Notes: generated from the sequence alone by a model not told the origin. A stretch of DNA of 64,000 nucleotides from Methylibium sp035476815 (GCA_035476815.1 DATILD010000042.1:1-64000), one strand, 5' to 3'. Numbered from the stretch's first letter, positions 19,887 through 28,172 are shown. Numbers and translations are program-made.

Positions 19887-21086
19887 ATGTGGCCCTTCTC
19901 CCATCGACGGCGCGAGCCGGGCGCCGGCGACGCGGCTGTCGAGCCGACGGTCAGCGCGGAGGCGCCGGACCCGGCCGGCAAGATCGCGCTGCTGGAGGCC
20001 GCCCTGGCGGGTCTGCAGACCCGTTTCGACCTGCTTCGCCGCGCGACCGACGACGGCTTGTGGGACGGCGAGGTGAATCGCGACGATCCGGCGAACGAAG
20101 CCAACCCCTTCTGGTGGTCCGACCAGCTCCGCAAGCTGCTCGGCTACCACGGCGAGGCCGAGTTCCCGAATGTGCTCGGCAGCTGGTCCGGCCTTCTGCA
20201 TCCCGACGACCGCGAGCCCACCCTGGCGGCCTTCGGCGCCCACCTGAACGACCGCAGCGGCCGCACGCCCTACGACTGCCGCTACCGCCTGCGATGCAGG
20301 GACGGCCGCTACCGGTGGTTCCGCGCCCGTGGCGAGACGCTCCGATCGGCCGACGGCCTGCCGCTGCGGGTGGCCGGTGCATTGACCCCGATCGATGCGG
20401 AGCTGGCGCGCGAACGCGAGCTGGAGAAGTCGCTGACCCGCTTCGAACTGTCGCGCGAGCTCATCAGCGATGGTCTGTGGGACGTGGAGGTCGTCGCCGG
20501 CGATCCGGTCAACCCGCGCAATGCGTTCTGGTGGTCGCGGCAGCTGCGTCGGCTGCTCGGCTTCGAGACCGAGGCGGACTTTCCCAACGTGCTCGACAGC
20601 TGGGCCTCGCGCCTGCATCCGGACGACAAGCAGCCGACGCTCGACGCCTTCGTGGCCCATCTCGCCGACCGCAGCGGCCGCACGCCCTACGACGTCGAGT
20701 ACCGCCTGAGGTGCCGCGACGAGTCCTACCGCTGGTTCCGCGCGCGCGGCCAGACGCGCCGCGACGCCGAAGGCCTGCCGCAGCGGGCGGTCGGTTCGCT
20801 GAGCGACGTGCACGCCGCGCGGCAGGCCCGGGCCTCGGCGGCCGAGCGCGACGCCTACCAGCGCAAGCTCGAGGCGGGGCTCAAGGACATCGCCGACATC
20901 GTCGAGACCATCCAGGCGATCTCGCGCCAGACCAACCTGATTGCGATGAACGCCGCCATCGAGGCGGCCCGTGCGGGCGCCGCCGGCCGCGGCTTCGCCG
21001 TCATCGCGCACGAGGTCCGCGGCCTGTCGAACCGCATCACGGCGGCGACCGACGACGTGTCGCGCATCAGCAAGAAGCTCGCCTGA
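19887..21086 (+). CDS. soluble PAS-PAS chemoreceptor-like protein with short MCP signalling domain
   Basis: The 399-residue protein starts MWPFSHRRR, has no transmembrane helix and is cytosolic. Two PAS domains (about residues 50-170 and 190-315) are close copies of each other: both have LWD.EV, FWWS.QLR.LLG, FPNVL.SW, LHPDD, DRSGRTPYD and YRWFRARG. The C-terminal 85 residues hold only the MCP tip hairpin (IQAISRQTNLIAMNAAIEAA, then GRGFAVIAHEVRGLSNRI), much shorter than a normal signalling domain and without the long methylation helices. A GTG at 19854 that overlaps the thiolase stop is an alternative start. It probably signals to CheA/CheW from the cytosol. Its position at the end of the catabolic operon suggests taxis linked to substrate metabolism. 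Confidence 0.82.
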   Translation: MWPFSHRRREPGAGDAAVEPTVSAEAPDPAGKIALLEAALAGLQTRFDLLRRATDDGLWDGEVNRDDPANEANPFWWSDQLRKLLGYHGEAEFPNVLGSWSGLLHPDDREPTLAAFGAHLNDRSGRTPYDCRYRLRCRDGRYRWFRARGETLRSADGLPLRVAGALTPIDAELARERELEKSLTRFELSRELISDGLWDVEVVAGDPVNPRNAFWWSRQLRRLLGFETEADFPNVLDSWASRLHPDDKQPTLDAFVAHLADRSGRTPYDVEYRLRCRDESYRWFRARGQTRRDAEGLPQRAVGSLSDVHAARQARASAAERDAYQRKLEAGLKDIADIVETIQAISRQTNLIAMNAAIEAARAGAAGRGFAVIAHEVRGLSNRITAATDDVSRISKKLA

Positions 21087-21171
21087 GGCTGTTGGGGGAA
21101 CGGATGAGCAAGCGCCTCGAGCACGTTGCTTTGATCCAATGCCCTGATCTTCACCGCGGAGATCAATGCGG

Positions 21172-22029
21172 TCAGCGCGCAAGGAACTCGAGCGCCTTGG
21201 CCACGAAGTCAGCGTGGAACTGGAACACCGCGCCGTGTCCGGAATCGGGATAGATGACGAGTTCGCTGTTCGGAAGGCGCCGCGCCAGATCGTAGGTGTT
21301 CTTGCTCGGGACCATGCGATCACTGTCGCCGTTCGCGACGAGCACGGGGTGTTGAACCCTTGACAGGTCCGCGGGGCTCTTCGCGCCCCACCGGCGCAGC
21401 GCCTTCAACTGGGCCTGCAGCGCGGCCACCGTGATCTTCTTGTCGCGGTCTTCGGAGCGTTCCTTCAGGCGCAGCAGGAACGCCTTCCCCGCACGGATCC
21501 CGGGGGGCGTTCGGGTGAAGAACAGGAACTGCTTCGGATCCTGGCCGGTAAGCCAGCCTCGGATCATGTCCAGGTACGTGACCCGGGCCACGCTGCCGAT
21601 GCCTTCGCCACCGGCGGGGCCCGTCCCCGTGATGATCATCCTGCGCACCAGTTGCGGCTTCATCAGCACGATCTCCTGCGCAATCATCCCGCCCATCGAG
21701 AAGCCGAACAGGTCAACCTGGTCGAGACCCATGGCCTCGATGAAGGTGATGGCGTCCCTGGCCATCTCCTCCATGGACGCCGCCGGCGCTCCGCTGGACG
21801 CACCGACGCCTCGATTGTCGAAGGTGATCACGCGATGCTGCGTCGCGAGGCCGTCGACGACGCGAGGGTCCCAGTTGTCCAGAACGGCCGCCAGATGGAC
21901 GAGGCACACCACCGGGGTGCCGGGATGGCCCGTCCCGAGCTCTCGGTAGGCGAACGTCACGCCACCTGCGGTGATCGTCCGCGTTGGAACGTCCTTCCAG
22001 GTGACCTTCAATTGCTGCGACCCGCTCAT
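21172..22029 (-). CDS. alpha/beta hydrolase
   Basis: The 285-residue protein has the alpha/beta-hydrolase layout: an oxyanion region around VCLVHLAAVLDNWDP, the nucleophile elbow GFSMGGMIAQE (serine near residue 121), an acid in LVANGDSDRMVP and the histidine in PDSGHGAVFQFH near residue 266. The usual HGG or HG.G oxyanion motif is replaced by HLAA. It resembles carboxylesterases and proline-iminopeptidase-like hydrolases; the substrate is unknown. It is the last gene of the TetR-linked reductase operon, 5 bp after the old-yellow-enzyme gene. Confidence 0.83.
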   Translation of the reverse strand: MSGSQQLKVTWKDVPTRTITAGGVTFAYRELGTGHPGTPVVCLVHLAAVLDNWDPRVVDGLATQHRVITFDNRGVGASSGAPAASMEEMARDAITFIEAMGLDQVDLFGFSMGGMIAQEIVLMKPQLVRRMIITGTGPAGGEGIGSVARVTYLDMIRGWLTGQDPKQFLFFTRTPPGIRAGKAFLLRLKERSEDRDKKITVAALQAQLKALRRWGAKSPADLSRVQHPVLVANGDSDRMVPSKNTYDLARRLPNSELVIYPDSGHGAVFQFHADFVAKALEFLAR

Positions 22030-22034
22030 GTTGA

Positions 22035-23111
22035 TCAGGCTGCCCGTGCCGGATAGTCTGTGTAGCCCTTCGGGCCTGGCGTGTAGAACGTCGCCATGTC
22101 CACCGCATTCAGCGCCGCATCGGCGCGCATGCGCTCCACCAGGTCGGGATTCGCAAGGAACGGGCGGGCGAAGGCGATGAGATCGGCCTGGCCTGTCTCG
22201 AGCGCACTTTGCGCACCGGCACGATCGAAGCCGCCGGCGAGGATGAACAAGCCCTGGAACGCGGCGCGGAGCCGAAACTTCAACTCGGCAGACACCGGCG
22301 GCGCGCCCATCGCCGAGTGATCCAGCAGGTGGATGTACAGCAAGCCCAGCGGCGAGAGTTCCTGGGTGAGCGCCAGGTACTGAGCCTCGACGTCGGGGTA
22401 GGCGCCCGTGCTGTTGAACACGCCGTAGGGCGACAGCCGGATCCCGACGCGATGGCCACCGATGGCGGCCGCCGTGGCGCGGGCGACCTCGAGCGCGAAG
22501 CGGTTGCGGCCTTCGATGCTGCCGCCGTAGGCGTCGGTGCGCCGGTTCACATTGGCGTTCAGGAACTGCTCGATCAGATAGCCGTTCGCGGCATGCAGCT
22601 CGACGCCGTCGAATCCCGCGTCGATGGCGAGCCGCGCCGACTTCGCGTACTCCGCCACGGCGTGGGCGATGTCGGTCGCGGTCATCGCCCGAGGCGCGCT
22701 GTGCGGCTGCAGGCCCCGAGCGTCGGTGTACATCTCGCCGGGGCAGACCTCGGCGGTCGGCCCGAGCACTTCGGCGCCCGCGGGCAGGTTGGCCGCATGG
22801 GTCACGCGACCGGTGTGCATGAGTTGCACGAAGATCTTGCCTCCCTTGGCGTGGACCGCCTCGGTGACGGCCCGCCAGCCGCGCACCTGCTCGTCATTGA
22901 AGAGCCCCGGGATGCGCGGGTAGCCCAGGCCGTTGGGCGACGGCGAAGTACCCTCGGTGATGATCAGGCCGGCCGTTGCACGCTGGCCGTAGTACTCGGC
23001 AACCAGTGCGTTGGGTGTGTTGGCATCGACGGCGCGACTGCGCGTCATCGGTGCCATGACGGCGCGGTTGGCGAGTTGAATCGAGGGGGTGACGAGCGGT
23101 TCGAAGAGCAT
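22035..23111 (-). CDS. old yellow enzyme-type alkene reductase (NemA-like)
   Basis: The 358-residue protein is a full-length FMN-dependent ene-reductase of the OYE family. It starts LFEPLVTPSIQLANRAVMAPMTRSRA, the substrate-binding pair is in the HAANGYLIEQFLN region, and NRRTDAYGGSIEGRNRFALEV is the family signature. The C-terminal FMN phosphate-binding region includes FILAGGFDRAGAQSAL and DLIAFARPFLANPDL. The family reduces electron-poor C=C bonds, maleimides, nitro compounds and quinones with NAD(P)H. Together with a TetR gene this recalls nemR-nemA of E. coli, where the reductase deals with electrophile stress. That analogy is inferred. Confidence 0.92.
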   Translation of the reverse strand: MLFEPLVTPSIQLANRAVMAPMTRSRAVDANTPNALVAEYYGQRATAGLIITEGTSPSPNGLGYPRIPGLFNDEQVRGWRAVTEAVHAKGGKIFVQLMHTGRVTHAANLPAGAEVLGPTAEVCPGEMYTDARGLQPHSAPRAMTATDIAHAVAEYAKSARLAIDAGFDGVELHAANGYLIEQFLNANVNRRTDAYGGSIEGRNRFALEVARATAAAIGGHRVGIRLSPYGVFNSTGAYPDVEAQYLALTQELSPLGLLYIHLLDHSAMGAPPVSAELKFRLRAAFQGLFILAGGFDRAGAQSALETGQADLIAFARPFLANPDLVERMRADAALNAVDMATFYTPGPKGYTDYPARAA

Positions 23112-23181
23112 GGTGATCCTTGGTTGAAGGCGGGTTGCTCGAGCCTTTGGCCTTGGCTCGCGACCCCGTCGGGTTTCGGGT

Positions 23182-23886
23182 TCAGGGCAGCTGCGGCAGG
23201 TAGCTGGGCCGCGCCGCCGTCAACCCGCGCTTGACCTGCAGGGTGAGTTCATCGGCCAGCACCTCGTCGAAGCCCGATGCGAGGCCGTCGAGCGCACGCT
23301 TGACGATCTCCTCCGGGCTGGATTTCGGGACATCGAACCCGCGCGTGAGATCGGTATCGACATAGGCCATGTGCAGTGCCAGCACCTGCGTCTTCTGCGC
23401 CGCCAGCTCGTTGCGCAGGGCATTGGTGAGCGACCAAGCGGCGGACTTGCTGGCCGAATAGGCTGCCAACCCGCCGTCGTTCACCCACGAGGCGATCGAC
23501 AAGACGTTGAGCAACGCGCCGCCGCCGTTGCCCGCGAGAATCGGCGCGAAGGCCTTGCTGATGCGCAGCACCGCGAAGAAGTTGGTCTCGAAGATGCGCC
23601 GTGCGGCGTCTTCGCTATCGGCGGCGAGAAATCCTCCCGGCTGGGCGATACCGGCGTTGTTGATCACCAGCGTTACATCCGACGCCAGCGCGGCGGCGGC
23701 CGCCACGTCGTCGGGCTTGGTGACGTCGAGTCTTAGGGCCTGGACCCCTGGTTGGGTGACGGTCGCGGGGTCGCGTGCGCCCGCGTAGACCTTGCGGGCA
23801 CCGCGGGCCAGCAGCTCGCGCGCGAATGCCAGGCCGATGCCGCGATTGGCACCCGTGACGAGGGCAACGGCATTCTCGATCTTCAT
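23182..23886 (-). CDS. short-chain dehydrogenase/reductase
   Basis: The 234-residue protein is a classical SDR. The NAD(P)-binding motif TGANRGIG is at residues 10-17 and NNAG is near 80. The catalytic Ser lies in the NVLSIASW segment, with YSASK (Tyr and Lys) near residue 145. The ATG of MKIENAV has GGAG six bases upstream; a longer frame would add 12 residues. The substrate is unknown. It lies in the OYE operon between the alkene reductase and the MDR reductase. Its first 20 codons closely resemble the start of the DUF2147 gene 1.6 kb away. Confidence 0.9.
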   Translation of the reverse strand: MKIENAVALVTGANRGIGLAFARELLARGARKVYAGARDPATVTQPGVQALRLDVTKPDDVAAAAALASDVTLVINNAGIAQPGGFLAADSEDAARRIFETNFFAVLRISKAFAPILAGNGGGALLNVLSIASWVNDGGLAAYSASKSAAWSLTNALRNELAAQKTQVLALHMAYVDTDLTRGFDVPKSSPEEIVKRALDGLASGFDEVLADELTLQVKRGLTAARPSYLPQLP

Positions 23887-23918
23887 AGGAGTCTCCAAGA
23901 TGGGGTGGGGAGCCAGGC

Positions 23919-24920
23919 TCACTTGAGCTTGACGACGACCTTGCCCTTCGCGCGGCCTGCTTCGACGTAGGCCAGGGCTTCGTTGGTCGATTCGAAGGGG
24001 AAGACCTTGTCGATGACGGGACGGATGGCGCCGGCCTCGATGAGCCGGGTGATCTCGCGCAGTTGGCTGCCGTTCGCCTGCATGAAGAGGAAGGAGTAGC
24101 CGATGCCTCGGCCTTGCGCCTTGCGCCTGACGCCCGAGCTCAGCAGCCGCATGACCAGCTTCACGAACCCAGGCGCCTTGATGGCCTTGCCGAATTCGGG
24201 ATCAGGCGGTCCGGAGATGGAGACGAGCCTCCCGCCGTCCTTGAGTACGCGGAGGGACTTGTCCAGCGTCTTGCCGTCCTGGCTGTTCAGGACCAGGTCG
24301 TAGTCGCGCAAGACGTCCTCGAAGTCCTGCGTCTTGTAGTCGATGACGACGTCTGCGCCCAGACTCTTCACGAGCGCGACATTGGTCGTGCTCGTCGTCG
24401 TGGCAACGATTGCGCCCAGCTGCTTGGCCAGCTGGATGGCAAACGTGCCGACGCCGCCGGAGCCGGCCTGAATGAAGACCTTCTGTCCCTTCTGCAGCTT
24501 GGCCTTCTCGACCAGCGCCTGCCAGGCCGTCAAGGCCACCAGGGGAATGGACGCGGCTTCTTCCATCGTCAGCCCCTTGGGCTTGAGCGCCAGCGAAGCC
24601 TCCTTGACCGGGACGAATTCGGCGAATGTCCCGATCCGAAAATCATCCGGCCGCGCGTAGACCTCGTCGCCCGGCTTGAACTGCCGCACGCGCGGGCCGA
24701 CCTTGACGACCACCCCGGCGACGTCGTGGCCCAGGACGAGGGGCAGGCGATAGGGCAGGATGAGCTTGAACTCTCCGTCCCGGAGCTTGGCGTCCAACAG
24801 GTTCACGCCGGCGGCATGGACCTGGACCAAGGCCTCGTCGTCGCGCAGTTCGGGCGTCGGCATGTCCGCCAGCCGCAGTGCGCGCTTTTTTCCGTAGCGC
24901 TCGAGAACAAATGCTTTCAT
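23919..24920 (-). CDS. NADP-dependent MDR oxidoreductase (quinone oxidoreductase-like)
   Basis: The 333-residue protein belongs to the zinc-free branch of the medium-chain dehydrogenase/reductases. It has LVQVHAAGVNLLDAKLRDG, LGHDVAGVVVKVGP, the family signature around VFIQAGSGGVGTFAIQLAKQLGA, and a Rossmann core. It lacks the catalytic and structural zinc cysteines. Relatives reduce quinones or enones with NADPH and often sit with SDR and OYE genes, as here. It overlaps nothing and lies 32 bp upstream of the SDR. Confidence 0.9.
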   Translation of the reverse strand: MKAFVLERYGKKRALRLADMPTPELRDDEALVQVHAAGVNLLDAKLRDGEFKLILPYRLPLVLGHDVAGVVVKVGPRVRQFKPGDEVYARPDDFRIGTFAEFVPVKEASLALKPKGLTMEEAASIPLVALTAWQALVEKAKLQKGQKVFIQAGSGGVGTFAIQLAKQLGAIVATTTSTTNVALVKSLGADVVIDYKTQDFEDVLRDYDLVLNSQDGKTLDKSLRVLKDGGRLVSISGPPDPEFGKAIKAPGFVKLVMRLLSSGVRRKAQGRGIGYSFLFMQANGSQLREITRLIEAGAIRPVIDKVFPFESTNEALAYVEAGRAKGKVVVKLK

Positions 24921-24929
24921 GAATCTTCC

Positions 24930-25484
24930 TTATTCCTGGCGCACCCAGGTTTGCGAACGGCCCAGCATGGGCACGCCGATGTAGCCGCGCACGCTGAGCG
25001 TCTTGCCGCCGTCGGTCAGGCGCACTTTGCTGCGGTAGACCTTGCCGTTGTCCGGGTCGAGGATCTGACCGCCCACATAGTCCCCACCCTCTTCAGTCAG
25101 GCCGCTGAGGATCACCAGGCCGATGACCGGCGCGTTCTTGTTCGCGCCTTCGCACTTGTCGCACTTGGGATTCGGGTCCTCGTTCGGGGCAGGGAATACT
25201 TTCTCGATCCTGCCCAGCAGGGCGCCATTCGACTCCGTGATGCGGATCAGTGCCCGCGGCTTGCCACTGACGTCGTCGACGTTCTTCCACAGGCCAACAG
25301 GCGATGCCTCGTTGGCCCAGGCTGGCGGCATCGTGAGCGCTGCGGCCAGGGCGAAGGCTTTGAACGCAAGCGCGGGCAGCCGCGGGACGATGCGGCCGTG
25401 CAGCCGAGGCGCTGGCTCGACGGCCGCTTCGCCAATGCCTGACGGGGCGCCCGTGACGGGCGCGATGGAAGCTTCGATCTTCAT
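24930..25484 (-). CDS. DUF2147 protein with SDR-like N-terminal extension
   Basis: Residues 60-184 are a normal DUF2147 domain: SPVGLWKNVDDVSGKPRALI at the start, then ITESNGALLGRIEKVF, the CDKCEG cysteines and a YRSKVRLTDGGKTLSVRGYI strand near the end. The preceding hydrophobic stretch ends PPAWANEA, as in an exported protein. The 34 residues before that are odd. The protein begins MKIEASIAPVTGAPSGIGEA, nearly the start of the SDR in the same operon (MKIENAVALVTGANRGIGLA, 13 of 20 identical). No other start codon lies between this ATG and the signal-like segment. It looks like an in-frame fusion of an SDR 5' end to a DUF2147 gene. Whether it is exported is uncertain. Confidence 0.8.
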   Translation of the reverse strand: MKIEASIAPVTGAPSGIGEAAVEPAPRLHGRIVPRLPALAFKAFALAAALTMPPAWANEASPVGLWKNVDDVSGKPRALIRITESNGALLGRIEKVFPAPNEDPNPKCDKCEGANKNAPVIGLVILSGLTEEGGDYVGGQILDPDNGKVYRSKVRLTDGGKTLSVRGYIGVPMLGRSQTWVRQE

Positions 25485-25647
25485 GAGGGGCTGCCTTTCT
25501 GCGGAGTGGTGGGAACGAACTCAAACGGCCCGGCAACGCGGCGCCGGTGACCGAGCCCCGCGACGCCCGGGCGGCGGGCGCCTCTGCGGCGCGCGGCGCG
25601 GCAGCGAGGCCTCTCGCGCGCCGACCCCGACGGGGCCACGCAGCCGA

Positions 25648-25661
25648 ATGATGCACATCAT
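25648..25661 (-). promoter_or_regulatory. putative TetR operator/promoter of the reductase operon
   Basis: ATGATGCACATCAT is an inverted repeat (ATGATG-CA-CATCAT) between the tetR end and the DUF2147 start. A close copy lies just upstream of tetR (26299-26312), and both are followed by ATATT-like sequence. Read on the minus strand, TATGAT of a likely -10 box overlaps the operator, which fits repression. Confidence 0.6.
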
Positions 25662-25701
25662 ATTTTTGCTCGAGTTTGGAGCGGACATGGGCGCGCGTGA
25701 C

Positions 25702-26283
25702 TCAGTCGCCGGCGGGGAGGAGGTGATTGAGCGCGGCCTCGCGCAGCGCGTCGGACAGCCGGGGGTCGTCGACGGCACGTGCCACCAGCAGCGCGCCGAC
25801 CATCGTGGCCACCGTGACGAGGGCACGCTCGTGCGCACCCGGCCGCCCCCAGTCGGGCGACTGGCGGGCGACGAGATCGATCATCTCCTTGATGTGGCGC
25901 GTGGCGGCGCTCCGCACCTCGGAGGCCTGGCGGGGCATCTCCGAGCCGAGCGCGACCACGGGACAACCCCACTCGGCGCCCTCGAGGTGTTCCTTCGAGA
26001 GGTAGGCGCGCAGCAGCGACTGCAGCGCATGTTGCGGCGGCGCGGCGGCGGCGATGCGCGCCGACGTGGCGACGGCCTCCGCGCCTGCGCGGTCCGCCGC
26101 CTCGGTGAGCATCGCCTCGCGCGAAGCGAAGTGGGCGTAGAAGCCGCCGTGAGTCAGGCCGGCGGCCTTCATGATGTCGGCGACACCGGTGCCACCGTAG
26201 CCGCTGCGCCGGATGGCGCGCGCGGCGGCCTCGACGATGCGTTCGTGCGTCGCTTCCTTGCGACTGGTGGCGGGTCGGCTCAT
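25702..26283 (-). CDS. TetR/AcrR-family repressor
   Basis: The 193-residue protein has an N-terminal helix-turn-helix typical of the family: RIVEAAARAIRRSGYGGTGV, then DIMKAAGLTHGGFYAHFASR with MLTEA behind. The ligand domain has a GCPVVALGSEM segment with a lone cysteine near residue 107, seen also in NemR-like relatives that sense electrophiles. It is the first gene of a minus-strand series leading to DUF2147, MDR, SDR, OYE and hydrolase. Matching inverted repeats flank it. Repression of itself and of the reductase operon is therefore likely (inference from the sites). Confidence 0.88.
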   Translation of the reverse strand: MSRPATSRKEATHERIVEAAARAIRRSGYGGTGVADIMKAAGLTHGGFYAHFASREAMLTEAADRAGAEAVATSARIAAAAPPQHALQSLLRAYLSKEHLEGAEWGCPVVALGSEMPRQASEVRSAATRHIKEMIDLVARQSPDWGRPGAHERALVTVATMVGALLVARAVDDPRLSDALREAALNHLLPAGD

Positions 26284-26298
26284 GGCGGCATCAAGTGG

Positions 26299-26312
26299 AT
26301 GATGAGCGTCAT
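26299..26312 (-). promoter_or_regulatory. putative TetR operator upstream of tetR
   Basis: ATGATGAGCGTCAT followed by ATATTATCAT lies 16 bp before the tetR start codon on the minus strand. It matches the site at 25648-25661 in 11 of 14 bases, including both outer halves, and overlaps an AT-rich likely -10 region. Autoregulation is the simplest reading. Confidence 0.55.
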
Positions 26313-26406
26313 ATTATCATTCCGGATTCCATGCGCAGTAACCGTCCGGCGAGCACGGTCAAAGCCAGGCGTCGCGTGAACCCCTTCATCCAAGCATCTC
26401 TGGGTT

Positions 26407-26865
26407 TCAGGTCCGCCGACGCTGCACCACGAGATTGCCCACGGAAACCTGGACGACCTCGTTGTGCTGATTGAGCGTCGTCGTGCGCACTTTCACCAGG
26501 CCCTGTTCCGGCCGCGACTTCGACGGACGCACCTCGAGCACCTCGCTCTCCACGCGCAGTTCGTCGCCGGGCCGCACGGGCCGTGGCCAGCGGAACTCGT
26601 CGAAACCGGCGCCGACGATACCGCCCGCCGGCCTCAGCTCACTGTCCACGAGTAGCCGCATCGTCACGGCGGCGGTATGCCAACCGCTCGCCGCGAGACC
26701 GCCAAAGAACGAGGCACTCGCGGCCTGCTCGTCGAGGTGGAATGGCTGAGGATCGAACTCTGCAGCAAACGCCTTGATTCGCTCCGTCTCGATCCGCATC
26801 CGCGTGGCGCCGGCAAATCTCTGCCCCGGCATGAAGTCGTCCAGATAGTGGATGTCCATTCCCAT
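26407..26865 (-). CDS. MaoC-like (R)-hydratase / hot-dog fold protein
   Basis: The 152-residue protein is a MaoC-type hot-dog domain: YLDDFMPGQRFAGATR, then IKAFAAEFDPQPFHLDEQAA with the Asp/His of the hydratase motif near residues 43-48. The FGGLAASGWHTAAVTMRLLV helix follows and the VRPGDELRVESEVLEVRPSK strand comes later. Such proteins hydrate 2-enoyl-CoA or have related CoA-ester roles. The start may be this ATG or the one two codons later. It lies 6 bp after the broken thiolase frame and probably shares its transcript. Confidence 0.85.
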   Translation of the reverse strand: MGMDIHYLDDFMPGQRFAGATRMRIETERIKAFAAEFDPQPFHLDEQAASASFFGGLAASGWHTAAVTMRLLVDSELRPAGGIVGAGFDEFRWPRPVRPGDELRVESEVLEVRPSKSRPEQGLVKVRTTTLNQHNEVVQVSVGNLVVQRRRT

Positions 26866-26871
26866 CACCCG

Positions 26872-27519
26872 TCAGAGTGCCTCCAGCGCGAGCGCTGCGA
26901 ACGCCTCGTTGATTTCCACGCACTCGACCGCCGTGATCTCCCAGCTGGCGCGGGCCAGCGCCAGCCGCACGGCGGGGACCGGCCCGATGCCGAACATTCC
27001 CGGCTCCACCGCCGCAATGCCATGCGACACCAGCCGCGCCAGCGGCTCGAGCCCCTGCTTCTCGGCGAAGCGGCGCTCCGCCACGATCATCGCGGCCGCG
27101 CCGCTGTTCGCCCATGCGGTAGCCCCAGCGGCCCCGGGGACCAGATACGGCGCCTGATCCATGTTCTCCATGCCGCCAGCGATCGCGACGGTCGCATACC
27201 CAGCGCGGATCTCCAGCGCCGCGCTCACGATCGCCTGGGCCCCGGAACCGCAGACGCGGTTCACCGTGAGCGCAGGAACAGCCACGGGAACTCCGCCGCC
27301 GATCGCCGCCTGGCGCGCCGGGTTCATCCTCGTGCCGGCCTGGATCACGTTGCCCATCACGACGGTGTCGAGGGCCTCCGGGGCGAGGCCAGAACGCTTC
27401 AGGGTGTCCCGAATCACTGCTGCACCGAGCGCCGGCGCCGGCGTGTCCTTCAGCGATCCGCCATACGTGCCGATGGCCGTGCGAACCGGGTTGCAGATGA
27501 CGATCTCAGCCCGAGACAT
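26872..27519 (-). pseudogene. thiolase remnant with internal deletion and C-terminal truncation
   Basis: The frame (215 residues) starts like a normal thiolase: EIVICNPVRTAIGTYGGSLK, the nucleophile in NRVCGSGAQAIV, then GGMENMDQAPYL. After APYL it jumps to NSGAAAMIVAERRFAEK, so about 120-140 residues of the usual middle are missing. It ends at EINEAFAALALEAL, so the GHPIGATG histidine motif and the CxGGGxG cysteine motif are lost. Normal members have about 390 residues. GGAGG precedes the ATG, and the start overlaps the upstream thioesterase gene by 14 bp, so the remnant is probably still translated. It cannot be a working thiolase. Confidence 0.82.
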
Positions 27520-28111
27520 GAACACCCTCCAACGCCGTTGCCGCCGCGCCCGTCCGGCGCGACGCGGCAGGATGCAACGCCGACGGTTGATCGAAAACCA
27601 GGCATGTCGTGCTCGCGTGCGCGTACAACTTGCCGTCCGGGCCGACGAGGCGGCCCTCGGCCGTGGCGACCTGTCGGCCGGCGTGTATCAGCTTTCCTTC
27701 GGCACGCACGAGCGGCACGGCGTCGGTCAGTGCGCGCACGATGTTGATCTTCAGTTCGAGCGTCGTGTAGGCCTTGCCCGCGGGCAAGGTCGAGTGCACG
27801 GCGCAACCCACCGCCGAATCGAGCAAGGTCGCGAACCAGCCGCCATGCACCGTGCCCAGCGGGTTGTAGTGCCTGCGCTGGGGTCGACCCTGAAAGACCG
27901 CCACGCCGGGTTCGATGCGGATCGGCACGAAGTCGAGCGTGTCGCCGATCGGCGGAGGCGCCACCTCGCCCGCGAAGATCGCGTCGAGTACTTCCATGCC
28001 TGTGCGGCCAATGACCTGCTCGGGACGCGCGACGCCAGGTGTCCCACCCAGACGAGTGCGCACGGCTCTCTCTTCGGCCTCCCAACGGGCGACGGTCTCT
28101 TCGGTGGTCAT
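27506..28111 (-). CDS. PaaI-type hot-dog thioesterase
   Basis: The 201-residue protein has a PaaI/YbgC-like thioesterase core: RHYNPLGTVHGGWFATLLDSAVGCAVHS (the HGG motif with the active-site region), then YTTLELKINIVRAL, LVRAEGKLIHAGRQVATAEG and LYAHASTTCLVF. The family hydrolyses acyl- or aryl-CoA esters. It is the first gene after the MarR-type intergenic region and is transcribed away from marR. The thiolase remnant overlaps its end. Its role may be release of CoA from stalled intermediates. Confidence 0.87.
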   Translation of the reverse strand: MTTEETVARWEAEERAVRTRLGGTPGVARPEQVIGRTGMEVLDAIFAGEVAPPPIGDTLDFVPIRIEPGVAVFQGRPQRRHYNPLGTVHGGWFATLLDSAVGCAVHSTLPAGKAYTTLELKINIVRALTDAVPLVRAEGKLIHAGRQVATAEGRLVGPDGKLYAHASTTCLVFDQPSALHPAASRRTGAAATALEGVHVSG

Positions 28112-28149
28112 CGGCGATTCCTTTGCGGAGATTTAAGATGCATATACAA

Positions 28150-28161
28150 TAGTTGCAGCTA
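28150..28161. promoter_or_regulatory. putative MarR operator in the divergent promoter region
   Basis: TAGTTGCAGCTA is a 12-bp near-perfect palindrome with one mismatched pair, set in a short AT-rich gap (61 bp) between the thioesterase and marR genes. TACAAT boxes lie on both sides, so binding could block both promoters. Confidence 0.5.
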
Positions 28162-28172
28162 CAATACTCTCC

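Noticed and set aside
26322..26330. CCGGATTCC near the tetR start as a fourth AcoR-type box
   Set aside because: Only nine bases match, no good -24/-12 promoter is in the right place, and the site overlaps the TetR operator region. Treated as chance.
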